Shown here piece by piece: positions 24,601-36,600 of a stretch of DNA of 64,000 nt. The position numbers were made by a program, and so were the translations under genes. Each line of letters opens with the position of its first letter. The first letter of the stretch is position 1. The stretch is from Branchiostoma floridae. Lineage: Eukaryota > Chordata > Leptocardii > Amphioxiformes > Branchiostomatidae. The stretch covers positions 11,043,001 to 11,107,000 of the forward strand of contig NC_049991.1 in NCBI RefSeq assembly GCF_000003815.2. Reading direction: 5' to 3'. The notes below the pieces were generated by a model. The model saw only the letters and a program-made list of their open reading frames with translations, did not search any database and was not told the DNA's origin.

Positions 24601-27600
24601 CTTTAATATCATTTTTGGCAATTTCCATTGACAAAGACACGTCATCTTTTATCATCTGCTGCACCACACTCCAAAAGCATTTCGGATAACTTAATATCAC
24701 TTTTCTTATTAGAATATGGGTAATAACACATACGGGAATCAATAGAATATCTCTTACTTTGTGGGGGTTTTTGGAGTCCAGGAGGTAATTTGCCTGTAAT
24801 GCCTAATAGGGAACAGGAGCTAGAAATGTACTTTGGGTAAAACAATGACCAAAAATTACAACATTAAGCGTTTTGTTGCACTGTATGCAAAAACGGGTTA
24901 TAAAAGCCATTTCCAATGCGCTCCTATACCAATTTTTTAATGGTTATTTACTGGTTATTTACCAGGGAACAGGAGCAAGAAAATGACTTTTTTTTGGTAA
25001 AAAAAATGGCAAAAATCTCAAAATTAAGCATTTTGTTGTACTGTATGTAAAACATGTTATTGAATCCATGTGTGCATATGTTCAGGGCATTGCTATACCG
25101 AATTCCGGGTCATTCAGTTGTAAAACCAGGGTAGGGGAGCCAAAAATGTACTTTTTTGGGGAAAAAATAAACCAAAAATCACAAACTTTTGCATTTTATT
25201 GAACAGTATGCCCAAAGTGTTATTGAATCCATGTGCGTATGTGTCCAGGGCATTCCTAAACCAAATTTCAGGTCATTTGGTTGTAAAACCAGGGTACTGG
25301 GGCCAAAAATATAGTTTTTGGGCCAAAAATGCCCCATAAAAGTCACAAAATTCAGCATTTTGTTCTATCATATGGCAAACCAGTTATCAACCCATGTGTG
25401 TACGTGTCCAGGACATTCCCATACCAAATTTCAGGTCATTTGGTTGTAATACCAGGGTGCTTGGGCCAAAAGATACATTTTTTGGTCTAAAAACGACCAA
25501 AAAAACTCAATAAAATCATTTTAAAGGCAATTATAAAAAAATCTAAAACAACCCTGCTTTTATAAGTGATAGGTAAGTTCCTCTGTTACATACAATGATA
25601 ATGAGATTCATTTCTGGTAAGCTATGACTGTTTTTCCAGGAATAATTCTATGGTTACGATTTTCTTGAAATGGAAATATTGGTTTACTCTGGGGGCCACC
25701 ACGGTCCGATACGTAAAAGGCCCAAATTTATTTTTACATATGATGTATACAAAGGTTCAAACTATAACTGTGCCGAAAATGAAGCAAATTGATTTGCCTG
25801 CTAATGAGCTAATGGTCAATAAAAATGGTCAAAAAATGGATTTTTGCCAATTTTGGAAATTCACGAAAACACATAATTTTTAAACATCTACTGCACCTGA
25901 CCACAAAAACATTTTGAGCATCACTATATATCATTTTGTTCATTAGAATAGGGGTAATAACATATGCGAGAATCAATAAAATATCTGTTAATTTGTGGGG
26001 GCTACAGGAGTCCAAAGGAGGCCTATTTTGGACGCGACCAAGGCCGTCCCTTGGTGAAAATCCGCCATTTTGAAAATGGCCGTTGCCATGGCAACCGGTG
26101 ACCGCAGATCTAAAACTTTGCCATTTTTGTAGGTTTGGACCAAGGCCCTACCACCACACAAAATTTAAGGAAAATCGATTTTTTGAGTTTGGCCAACTTT
26201 TTCTGATTTTGCTTGGTTTTTACAGACATCAGCTCTTAAAACTTTTATTCTCTGTACTTACGCTTTTCCTTCATGTTACTGTAAAGACTTTTACTTGATG
26301 ATATTTTGTTTTGAAAGGAATTAAAGTAGCTTGACTTGAGTCTGTGCAGGGCTACTGCAGAAGCCATAGTAGGGGTTTCTCTACTGCATCTCTGGTAAAG
26401 AAAGTACAATTTACACTTGTCAGCTGGTGGGAGAGACATTAATCAGGGCTGGAGCTGGATCTGTGCTATCAAAGTGACAGATAACATGCATGAAATACTT
26501 GTTAGCCTACATGTACAAGATGATGATGATGATGATAAGATAATCCATGAGCAGTGCACTTGTAACTGTAGTTTGAAAACCTTAGTTTATTAAAATCTTC
26601 CAAGTTTCCTATTTTTAGCTACATTACAGACTGGGCTAATGATTTGCTGTCCCTTTTGTACCACCTTTCCAATTTCTCAAGACTAAAAATAACATTTGCT
26701 AACTATTTGACTGGACTTGAAGTATAAATGTCAAGTTTACACCTGTTTGGTTCAGTGCCTTACACTTGAGAATGTAAACTGCCTTTTGAGGTTTCATGTT
26801 GCACAAAAGCATGTTACATGGTTAACTGCACATCAATGGCTGATATTTCCGGAATTTGTTGTGTGGGTTTAGTGGGAGAGTTTACTTTCCTTTGTTATGT
26901 CTAGTTTTGTCATCCTTGAGGATTTCAATGGTCAACAGTGGATAAGAACTGAATCCATCAGTGCCTTACTGTGGAATTTGTAATACCTTGGAATACGTGC
27001 ATGCCAAAAAATCAATGTTAAACAATAACTGTATTAGCCAGAAACTTTTTGTTGACTTCAATGTTGTTAAAGTAAATTAAAGAATTCTCCATACAATCAA
27101 GGAAATTATATGATAAAATGACACATGTACAATGTGCAAGACAATGGCATATTTCGAAGGTACTTAGAATCAAGTTTGTATATACGTATTTGTATATATA
27201 TAGAAAGAGAGAAAAAGAGAGAGAGAGAAAGAAAGAGAGAGATTGTTACAAAAGATATATTGTGGTATGACTACTACTTAATCGGGATTAGAATGGGGGT
27301 CCCAACAATGCTTTTATGCTGAACTTAGAAGAACCACCTACTTAAATGTATTACACTATTCCAGTTGGGTCATAAATTGCACTTGAACATACAACTCTGT
27401 CACAATTATGTAAACTTTGGCCCAGGGCCAGCCTGGACACAACTATGTGTTACCTTTGGTCCACTGGGCGGAAGCATTTCATTTCTTGATAAGTGAAAGG
27501 TTTATGATTATACTCGAGTTGTCATTATTATATACTGACATTTTTATTTGTTTCCTTGATGATCCAGATCGAGACAATCAGTCCATGTTGATCACGTATG

Positions 27601-30600
27601 TATACCTCATCTTTTCTTGCAATGATATTGTGTAGAAATATGAATAGAGGAATAACATATTCATTGAAGTAATTTTCTACAGCATTATCCCAGCATCTCT
27701 TCTTCTATAGAGGTTTAGAGGTTATCATGTATACAAAATGTAGCTCATGTCCAAGCCCAAAGGCTTAAGTGAGGAAGACCTGTGTGGTCCGTGTGGTATT
27801 GTTTCTATTCATACTTGAGCTGAACAAACCCGAAGGATAATGGATGATAAACATGGCTGTATACCATATACTGGAATGCCTTGATGCCTTGATGTTTCTT
27901 CCTGGCATGATCCTCATGTTTGCTTTTAGATCCATAAAAATGGCTGTCTTCCTGTGTGTCCTTTAATTTGTATGGCAGGAGGTAGTTGTTTTTCATATAC
28001 TTGTATATAATTGAATTTTGAACATTGAATTTTAATCTATATCTTCATAGCGCCCTAAAGGATATTTTCTTTTTTCTTCACAGAGGTGAGAGTGGTGCAG
28101 GAAAAACAGAGAGTACAAAAAAAGTCATTGCCTACTTTGCGAATGTTGCAGCCTTGAGAAAGGATCATGTCGAGGATAAGAACACAAAGGCAGACACAAA
28201 GGTCAGTTTGCAACAATATGCTGTAATCATGTTATGTCTACTTTTATTATAAAGCTGTGCCATGTACAGCCAGTTTTTAGAAGAAGAAAAAGAGCCCCAC
28301 AGTAATCTAATAATTTTATATAATCATCTGTTTTTAGTAAGTAGCTTGAAATTGAATACCCAATTGCAATGTCATTTTGTCCATGTTTATACAGTAAAAC
28401 TATAGTATAAGTGGAAAAAAATTGATTCATCATATCTAATTTAATGACTTACTCATTCGAACTAACACAATCACGTAAACACACGCGCACACACACACAC
28501 ACACACACATGATAATGATTTTTTTGTGCTGATCAATTTCCTGAAAGCTATTTTGTGACATGGCTTTATACTATAGTTAGAATTTTGTCAACAGAAGACA
28601 TGTTTCCTATTAGCTCTGTGACTCATGATCAATTTGGTCCCACAGAGGTAAATCATGTCTTATTTCTTCCTTAGGTTGGCACTTTGGAAGATCAAGTCAT
28701 TCAGACCAACCCTGTGCTGGAGGCATTCGGAAATGCCAAGACAGTCCGGAACAACAACTCCTCCAGATTTGTGAGCCTGCACTATATTATCCTCTCCAGT
28801 CTCCCTACTAGTTTTCCACAATCTCCATTTGTATCCAACATTCACCCTGGCTCCAGACGTCTGTAAATTAGCAACACATTTAAACTTATCAGTAAAGTCC
28901 TGTTCTACTGATAGTTGGAGTGGCCTAAAGAACAACCGGCTGTGATACAAAGTGTAAGAGGAAACATCAGGAAGTCTTGGCAGATGGTCATAATTCCTTG
29001 CTCTGATAAGTCAAAAAGTCTTTTACATTGTGTTACACAATATGTATATACTTGACGTGTGTCTCCATATCCCAGCTGGGAAAACTGCACTTTAATCTTT
29101 TGTTGATTCTAAATCAGAATTGGTCATAGGTAGTAATTTGAATTGATGTATTAATCCACTTGCTGAGTGAAAATTTCATCATTTCAAACTTCTTTATTTC
29201 AGGGAAAGTTCATCAGAGTTCATTTTCAAGCAAATGGCAAACTTGCAGGGGCTGACATTGAGACATGTAAGTTAAAACATGTCCAATATTATCGTGTGTG
29301 ACTGTTTGGACATATTTCCAAGATTGCTAAAAATTGCTAAGAAAATTGTTAAGCTTCATAGAATTCTTCTGTCAATTTCAGACCTATTGGAGAAGTCCAG
29401 GGTGACATCCCAACAACCTGGGGAGCGCTGCTACCACATATTTTACTACCTGTTGTCAGGGAGGTTTCCAGAACTACAAGGTAATATGACATCAATGAAA
29501 CTTTTTTTTCAAATTCTTGCATGGAGGCTAATTGCAAGTACATGGTGGAAAAGGCTAATTGCAAGTACATGGTGGAAACATAGGAGACAAACATGTAACA
29601 ATAAATGGTGATAAATATTGTCGTAAAAAAGAGGCTATTCAAATCATACTGTAGCGTTAACTTCTAAGCTGGTTGGGTTTGACTTGAAGTTCTTTTTTTT
29701 TGGAAGCAGAAGAGAACGAAAAGTAATAACTTTTCCCCCTGTAAGAAAATAGATTTTGTCTGTCTTACAGCATCTTGTTCTGCTTGAAACTTAAATCCAG
29801 GTGGAGAGGAAATATTCTGCATTTCTGAAATATTGGCTATTTTGTTTATAAGTTTCTTACTTATAAGTTTCTTACATATACCGAGACATGTATCAGCTAG
29901 CACACATTTTAGAATTATCATAGTATAATGTCTAATGCCATTCATTAACATGCTACCATACGACATGTACCTCGTTTTGATGAACACACTCCAGCCTAAT
30001 GCACTGTTTATCTTTCTTTTCCTTGTAGAAAAGCTTCTTTTGACTTCAGATCCCAAGTTCTACAAGTTCATTTCCCAAGGGGACACCAGAATAGAGGGAG
30101 TGGATGACTCCATGGAGATGAAGTTCACCGATGAAGGGTTCGACATCCTTGGCTTTGCTCCCGAGGAGAAGCTGTCCATCTACAAACTGGTCGCTGGGGT
30201 CATGTACTTTGGAAATATGAGGTTCAAGCAGAGACCAAGGGAAGACCAAGCAGATATAGATGGCACACAAGGTTTGCTGTTTTTTTTAGTATTGGGTTCA
30301 ACAAGAAAAAACCTCTTAAAAGTTCTCTCTGGTTCTATTGTATCTTCCTGTAATTGGTGATTGAAAGGACTATTACACCTTTTCTACTGATAAGGTGGAG
30401 GGCGATGTGATTTTTTCTGAAACTATTTTCTGTAAACAGAGGCAGAGAAGATCTCCCATCTCCTCGGTGTGCCAGAGCCAGAATTGGTCAAATCTATCCT
30501 GAAGCCGAGGGTCAAGGTCGGGAATGACTTTGTCACAAAGGGACAGAACATGCAGCAGTGCAACGAAGCTATACGTAAGTACCTGCACTTCTTTCATCAT

Positions 30601-33600
30601 TTGCAGCATGGACATGAGTCTTGGTAGCTGGGATTGAAGCTAGTGTAATGTTATTAGTACCCTATTCTTCCCATCAATTCTACTGGGAAACTGAAAGGAC
30701 CATCATGAGCAGTGTTACCATCCAAAGTATTGTGTGACATTGGAATATCGAGGTAGAACAGGGATTTTCAAACAATTCTATATGGTTTTTGTTTGGGTTT
30801 GGTAATGGCCGTCTCTAAATATATCTGCCTACTAGATTAATTTCAGTAAGGTCATCGTATTGATTTGATTGTATTTACGATTCTTAATTGTATTACCTGC
30901 CCAGGTGCCCTAGCAAAGGCCATCTACAACAGGATGTTCAGCTGGCTGGTGGCGCGACTCAACAAGACTCTAGATACCAGAATGCAGAGAAGTTACTTCA
31001 TAGGGGTTCTAGACATAGCAGGATTTGAGATTTTTGAGGTTGGAATTTTTTCTTTCACTGTATTTCACATCCATGATTTATCCACTATTTTTTATAGGAC
31101 AAAGGTGTATTCAATTTTGTGGATACATCTTTGTCAGAATATAACATTTGCTTTGATTTACATTGATCTGCTATGTTTAGTGGTGATTATGTATTAACTA
31201 TTATATCGTTGCATTTTGATTCCAGTTTAACAGTTTTGAGCAGCTGTGCATTAACTTCACCAATGAGAAGCTGCAGCAGTTCTTCAACCACCACATGTTC
31301 GTACTGGAGCAGGAGGAGTACAAGAGGGAAGGCATCGAGTGGGAGTTCATTGACTTTGGCCTGGACCTGGAAGCATGTATTGCTCTCATTGAAAAGGTCA
31401 GTAAGGGTCTGATGTTTTGTAGGTTTGGGTCTGCAACCTTGTCCATAGAACTCTTCTAAGCCATGCACGTGCAGCACTGTTGGTGTACCATTAACATACA
31501 TTTGAAAGAACCCATGTCAATACCTAAAAGCACTGCTTTAGTCTGTTGTTGAAAACAGACTGTTTGTTTGTTTGTTTGTCTTGATGTGTGTTCAAGTTTG
31601 TTCTCAGTTGCCTGAGTTCAAGTTTGTTCCTAGCTGAGTAACTGTAGACTGGCAGGATTCAAAGGCTGAGCTGGACTGCATCTAAATTGCTTGGACAGGC
31701 TGGCAAGAAGTAAAATTGGCACATGACCAAAAGTCAGGAAATGGACAGTCCTATTTGTGTTGAATTTTGTTAAGAAATCTAAAAGACCCTAAAAGTTTCA
31801 CAGAACTTCATCAGATCTTCAATGTCTTGTTTTTGCTGCAGCCTATGGGTATCATGTCCATCCTGGAGGAGGAGTGCATGTTCCCTAAGGCTTCTGATGA
31901 TACCTTCAAGGCAAAGCTGTACGAGAACCATAACGGCAAGTCTCCCAACTTCCTCAAGCCAAGGGTGCAGAAGGAAGGACCCCATGAAGTCCACTTTGAA
32001 GTTATCCACTATGCTGGAGTGGTAAGGATGTCTCCCCTACTGCTGATGGACTGCATGCTTACCATTGCTAAACTAAAAGTTAACTTTAGTTATCAGCATT
32101 GCAATGTTGACTGGTTTTGGAACATGACAACAGGAGGTATGAATTGATTTTGTCTTCTCTTGTAGGTAGCCCTGACTTTCTAAAGAAAAAGTGTTGGACT
32201 AAAAAAACTGGATTCACTTATTAATGAAGTTGATAATAAATTGATAAATTATTGCATATTGAAGCTAGATTAGAAATGAAATTTGTTTTCCGTCAAATTA
32301 TACCATTGTCATGTAAGTCCTTGTCTGGTCCCATAGGTTGGCTACAACCTGTATGGTTGGCTGTATAAGAACAAAGACCCCCTGAATGAGTCTTGTGTCA
32401 GCTGCTTTGCCAAGTCCCACCTGGATCTATTGGCTGCACTGTTTGCTGAAGATGCCACACAGGAGAGTGGAGGCCGTAACCCTGGTACGTTCTTCAACGG
32501 GATTACCAGAAAATAATGCATCACTAATTACTGGTGGTTGGCAGTAAAAAAACTCATACAATTAGGTACATGTACCACTATAACAATGGCAAGCATGACA
32601 AATGTTTCATAGACATATGTTTCAATGCCAACCATCCTGATCTCTGAAGGAAGAATGACAGCTCCAAACTTTATCTTAAATTCCTATTCTTATATACTGT
32701 AGATACTATATTCATCCTTGGTGCATGTTCTGTGCATGATGCATGAGTGAAGCATGTACTTACATACTGGACCCATGAGTTGAAACCACCTTGCTATCAA
32801 TACACTTTGTAATCCAACCCATAGTATTAACAACATGACTTTGACTTATTCAGAAGCACTGTAGTTTTCTTAAGAAGGATTTTAGATTTTGTCATCCATT
32901 AAACACATTCGACAAGCCTGAGTTTTCTATTAAAATGCATGCCACATGTTTTTGAGACTGATGATAAGTGAAGATAATATGCACATTAAGGTTCACAATG
33001 CTTTTTTGCTAGGTGAAGGGATGCTGGATACAGATCACAGTCTGGACACTTGCCACCATGTACATGTACACTACATTGTCTCAGTCTTGGGTCCCTATGC
33101 CAACTTGTCTGTTGTACATTCCCCATTATTCAGCAATAATACAAAACTTCAATTACTTGCCATGCAGGGAGAATTTCCAGAACAGGGGGTAGGAACACCA
33201 TTTGGTTCTCAAATTGAAGTTCATCCAAGCACAGGATTGATCTGAAATTGTGAATACTGGTCTAAATCCAGACTTCAAGGGGTTGATCCTGATCTGCCAA
33301 ATCTACCTCAGAAAGTGGATTTGGCAGATCAAATTAGGATCATTCCTGTGCCTCAGTGAATCCTGACTCACAAAACCTGGAATGAACAGGGTCTGTCTGG
33401 GCATCTAAGCTAAAAGTCATTATTCTTTTCTATAAAAGGATGATTGTTCATAGGCTAGGTACCATGATCTAACTTGTACCAGGCTTCTTGCACTCGCTGC
33501 CCTAAAAAAATTTTTTTTTAGGGCAGCGAGTGCAAAGATACCCGGTAGAAATAGGATGGTACCCAGGCTACGACCTCCAGACTTTTAACCTGAACTGAAA

Positions 33601-36600
33601 TGTCCAAATTACAAGTGTGCAAACACCTGACACTGGAGATAGTGTACTGTACATAAGTTTTTTTTTATAATGTGCACTTTGCATGCCACTCTCTTGCCAC
33701 CACTCTAGCACGATCCCTGCCCAAGTATGGGTACATCGATGTAGCTGACAGAAGTTCAGGTACCGTTTCTCATATCTTAGTGTCTGTAATGTCTGTCAAC
33801 CTGTCTGTCTACTTGACTCTGTGTCTGTTTGTCCGTAGTGTAGACAACCCAAACAATATGCATGTCATACATCTGTACATAACATGACTGTGTACTATGA
33901 TATATCAGCACAATATAGTCTTCTAAGATAGATGTAGAGGCATACATGTATGCACCATATATGTGTATAATGTACTAGGTATTTGTTGCCGTTTCGTAGG
34001 ATTGTCATATGCTATGTTCTGGTATTATGCTTAGGAAAGTGTTTGTAACTAACTCTTCTTCTTTCTCCTGTAACTAACCAGTATAGAAAATATTATAGTT
34101 ATTTAAGTCTTATCCCAATACAGTAAACCTGCATAATACTAGTATCCCGCTGCCATTTTCAGTAGAAAGATGTGTGGACTTTTCTTTAACTTTCTAATTC
34201 GTCAAACAGCTAAATTCAAGTTTCCTCTTTCAATAACAATTTCAAAAAGACGGTTGTCAGGAAACAAAAGGAACATGTTTAAATGTTGTAGATTTTCGAT
34301 ATGTTGTAATACGTGATTTTGGTTTCCTTACAGCCGCTGGCAGGAAGCACAAGAAGTCTGGTGCCTTCCAGACTGTCTCAGCAAAACACAGGGTGAGTGC
34401 TGCTGCATTGTCTATTCAACAAGATGGAAGACACTGATGGTGTACATTTACATTGTACAATAGATGACATTAGTGTTATCGTTAAACCAAGTGATATTGA
34501 CTTAGACTTGGAGGAATAATGCTACAGTAGACACACATTTAGATAACCTGGTGATATGATAATAATGTCATTATAACTAGTATGGCAGCGTATTGTACCT
34601 TACCTTATGTACATATATAGTGTGATTACATAGTCAGTGATCAAGCAGAGAAGAGAAAGAGTTACTTGTACATTATATGTTGCTACAAAATGTACATTGT
34701 ACAATGAATGCTGATATACAGTGGCAGAACAAGGGGTAAAACTTCAATAGTAATAGACATTAAAATCAATGGTGGGATCAACTTAGAGAGGAGGTCTCTT
34801 TACAGTGTTACAAAACTCTTGCAAAACACTCACATGACCATCTAGCATTACATGAATCTTTCAAGTTGTCACTGATGATGATGCTACATTTACATCAATG
34901 CTAAGGATTTTGATATGAATAAAATGAGAGGGACAGAAAAACAGGTGTCCACAATATAAAAATGTAAGGATTTATGCATTAAGCAATGTGAATCAAATAT
35001 CTTTTTTAGGGCCAGTGCCAGCTACTGAAAGATGAGAGACAGACAAAGGGCAGGTGATGAACACAACAACCCAAGTTCATACTTAACACACCTTACTTAA
35101 CATACTTACCAAAATGTATACATCATACTGATCTTGCAGTTGAAATTGCTCCTGATCTTGTCTTCCATTGAGTTTTCTGGGTAAAGGATAGTTTTAGAAA
35201 CTTTGCGTACTATTTTCTGCATTCTTTCTGCATCCATTGAAAAGGTTCATAACCTGAAGAAAGTTTAGAGTACAATTGTTAGTATGCACATGAAAGTAGA
35301 ACCTATGTCAGAAGACAAGGACAGGTGCTTTGATTACAGGAATGCAGGATGACAACTGACCTCTCCAGAGAGCATGGTTTTAACTAACATTTTCAGTTGT
35401 TCTATAATAATCCTTTTGTTTTTGCAGTTTTGTTATGTGTGTGTGTGAACAGCATGAAAGGTGATACTGGCTTATAAGTAATTCTGATAGATACAGCAAT
35501 TGGCTTTTTTTACAGGTTAGGTCATGCTTGACTCAGGACTTGATTATGTGGATGACATCTTAGCGTGCTGCAGAAAAGGTTTCAACCAAACTGAAAATTT
35601 TACTTGATATGGAGCCCTAGCTGAGTCTGAAAGAACAATAAAAGAAGAATCTATTGTTTAGCACATTATGTTCTGTGCTTTCTTTCATTTGTTCAAACTT
35701 TCTGACCACATAGATTTGATATTGAGGTTAACTTTTTTGGTTCTTACGTTAATTACGGTTATATATTTTGCACATATCATTTTTAGGATACCTAGAGGAT
35801 GTCATCCATATAATATGATAAGTTTGGCCATATCATTTGATCTGTTTGTCATGAGATTTTGTGCAATATGCATGTTTCCAGGTGTATGAAGTTTGCTTAT
35901 ATTGCAGGATCAAATTGATGTTCAGTGCTGGTTTGCTTCAAAGTTGGGGGATATATATTGCATGTTCATGCCTTTGCCTTGGTTTGACAAGTTGTGCAGT
36001 GCCTTCTGAGATACTTGTTTCATAGTTCCATTCAAGTTTTTTTTTATGCCAAGTTTGTGTGAATGATTTGTACAAACACTGGTCCATTTCTAACGGAAAA
36101 TACTCTGTCAATGTGAACTGCTGACACAACAGTATGAAGCACAGCAGAACAAACTCAAGATGTGGACATGATTTCTGTAGGAACAACTGAACAAGCTGAT
36201 GACCAACCTGCGGAACACTTCCCCCCACTTTGTGCGCTGTATCATCCCCAACGAGGCCAAGGCCGCGGGAGAGATCGACTCCTTCCTGGTTCTGCACCAG
36301 CTCAGGTGTAACGGTGTGCTGGAGGGCATCCGCATCTGCCGCAAGGGCTTCCCCAACAGGATGATCTTTGCGGAGTTCAGGCAAAGGTCAGACAGATTCT
36401 GCATGTAGATGGCAGTGGATTTGACAGGGGCAACATGTGTTTAAACTTTTGGTATTGATCATGCAGTGGTAAATTTCCAGGTCCCAAACTTAAGGCCACA
36501 CCAATTTTATTTGTTGTTTCTCGGATTTCCCGACCATATTTTTTCCGGTTTGAAAAAAAAATAATTAATGGCCACACCTCGACAACGGGAAAATATGAAG

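Larger units (their letters stand above)
22603..26239. mobile_element. large inverted-repeat (foldback) element, ~3.6 kb
   Basis: The sequence from 22603 to 23966 reappears in reverse complement from about 24860 to 26239 with only scattered mismatches and small indels. Both outer ends are TTAA followed by GAG and then TGTCTGTAAAAACC (left 22603, right ending 26239). Each arm contains ~163-bp degenerate repeat units and a palindromic GTTGCCATGGCAAC. The centre includes a 584-base gap. I see no transposase. TTAA at both ends is what piggyBac-type insertion would leave, but the terminal bases are not the usual CCC, so the family is open. A segmental inverted duplication is the alternative. Confidence 0.7.
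20901..27567 (+). other. myosin intron 3 (6.7 kb)
   Basis: This intron carries the 3.6-kb inverted-repeat element with an assembly gap in it, a GAT simple repeat (about 26520-26535), two MEF2-consensus sites with nearby E-boxes (26421-26745), and a GA-rich simple repeat (27199-27242). Confidence 0.8.
32485..34333 (+). other. myosin intron 14 (inside loop 2)
   Basis: This 1.85-kb intron interrupts the loop-2 coding sequence. It holds two hairpin-forming inverted repeats (33284-33342 and 33488-33535) and the candidate 51-nt cassette exon at 33709-33759. Confidence 0.8.

Noticed and set aside
31187-31501. Minus-strand frame over exon 12
   Set aside because: Antisense shadow of the conserved relay-helix exon.
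35010-35053. Exon-like segment in intron 15 (tttttttag…CAG|gtgatg)
   Set aside because: It is 44 nt long, so inclusion between phase-0 exons would shift the frame.
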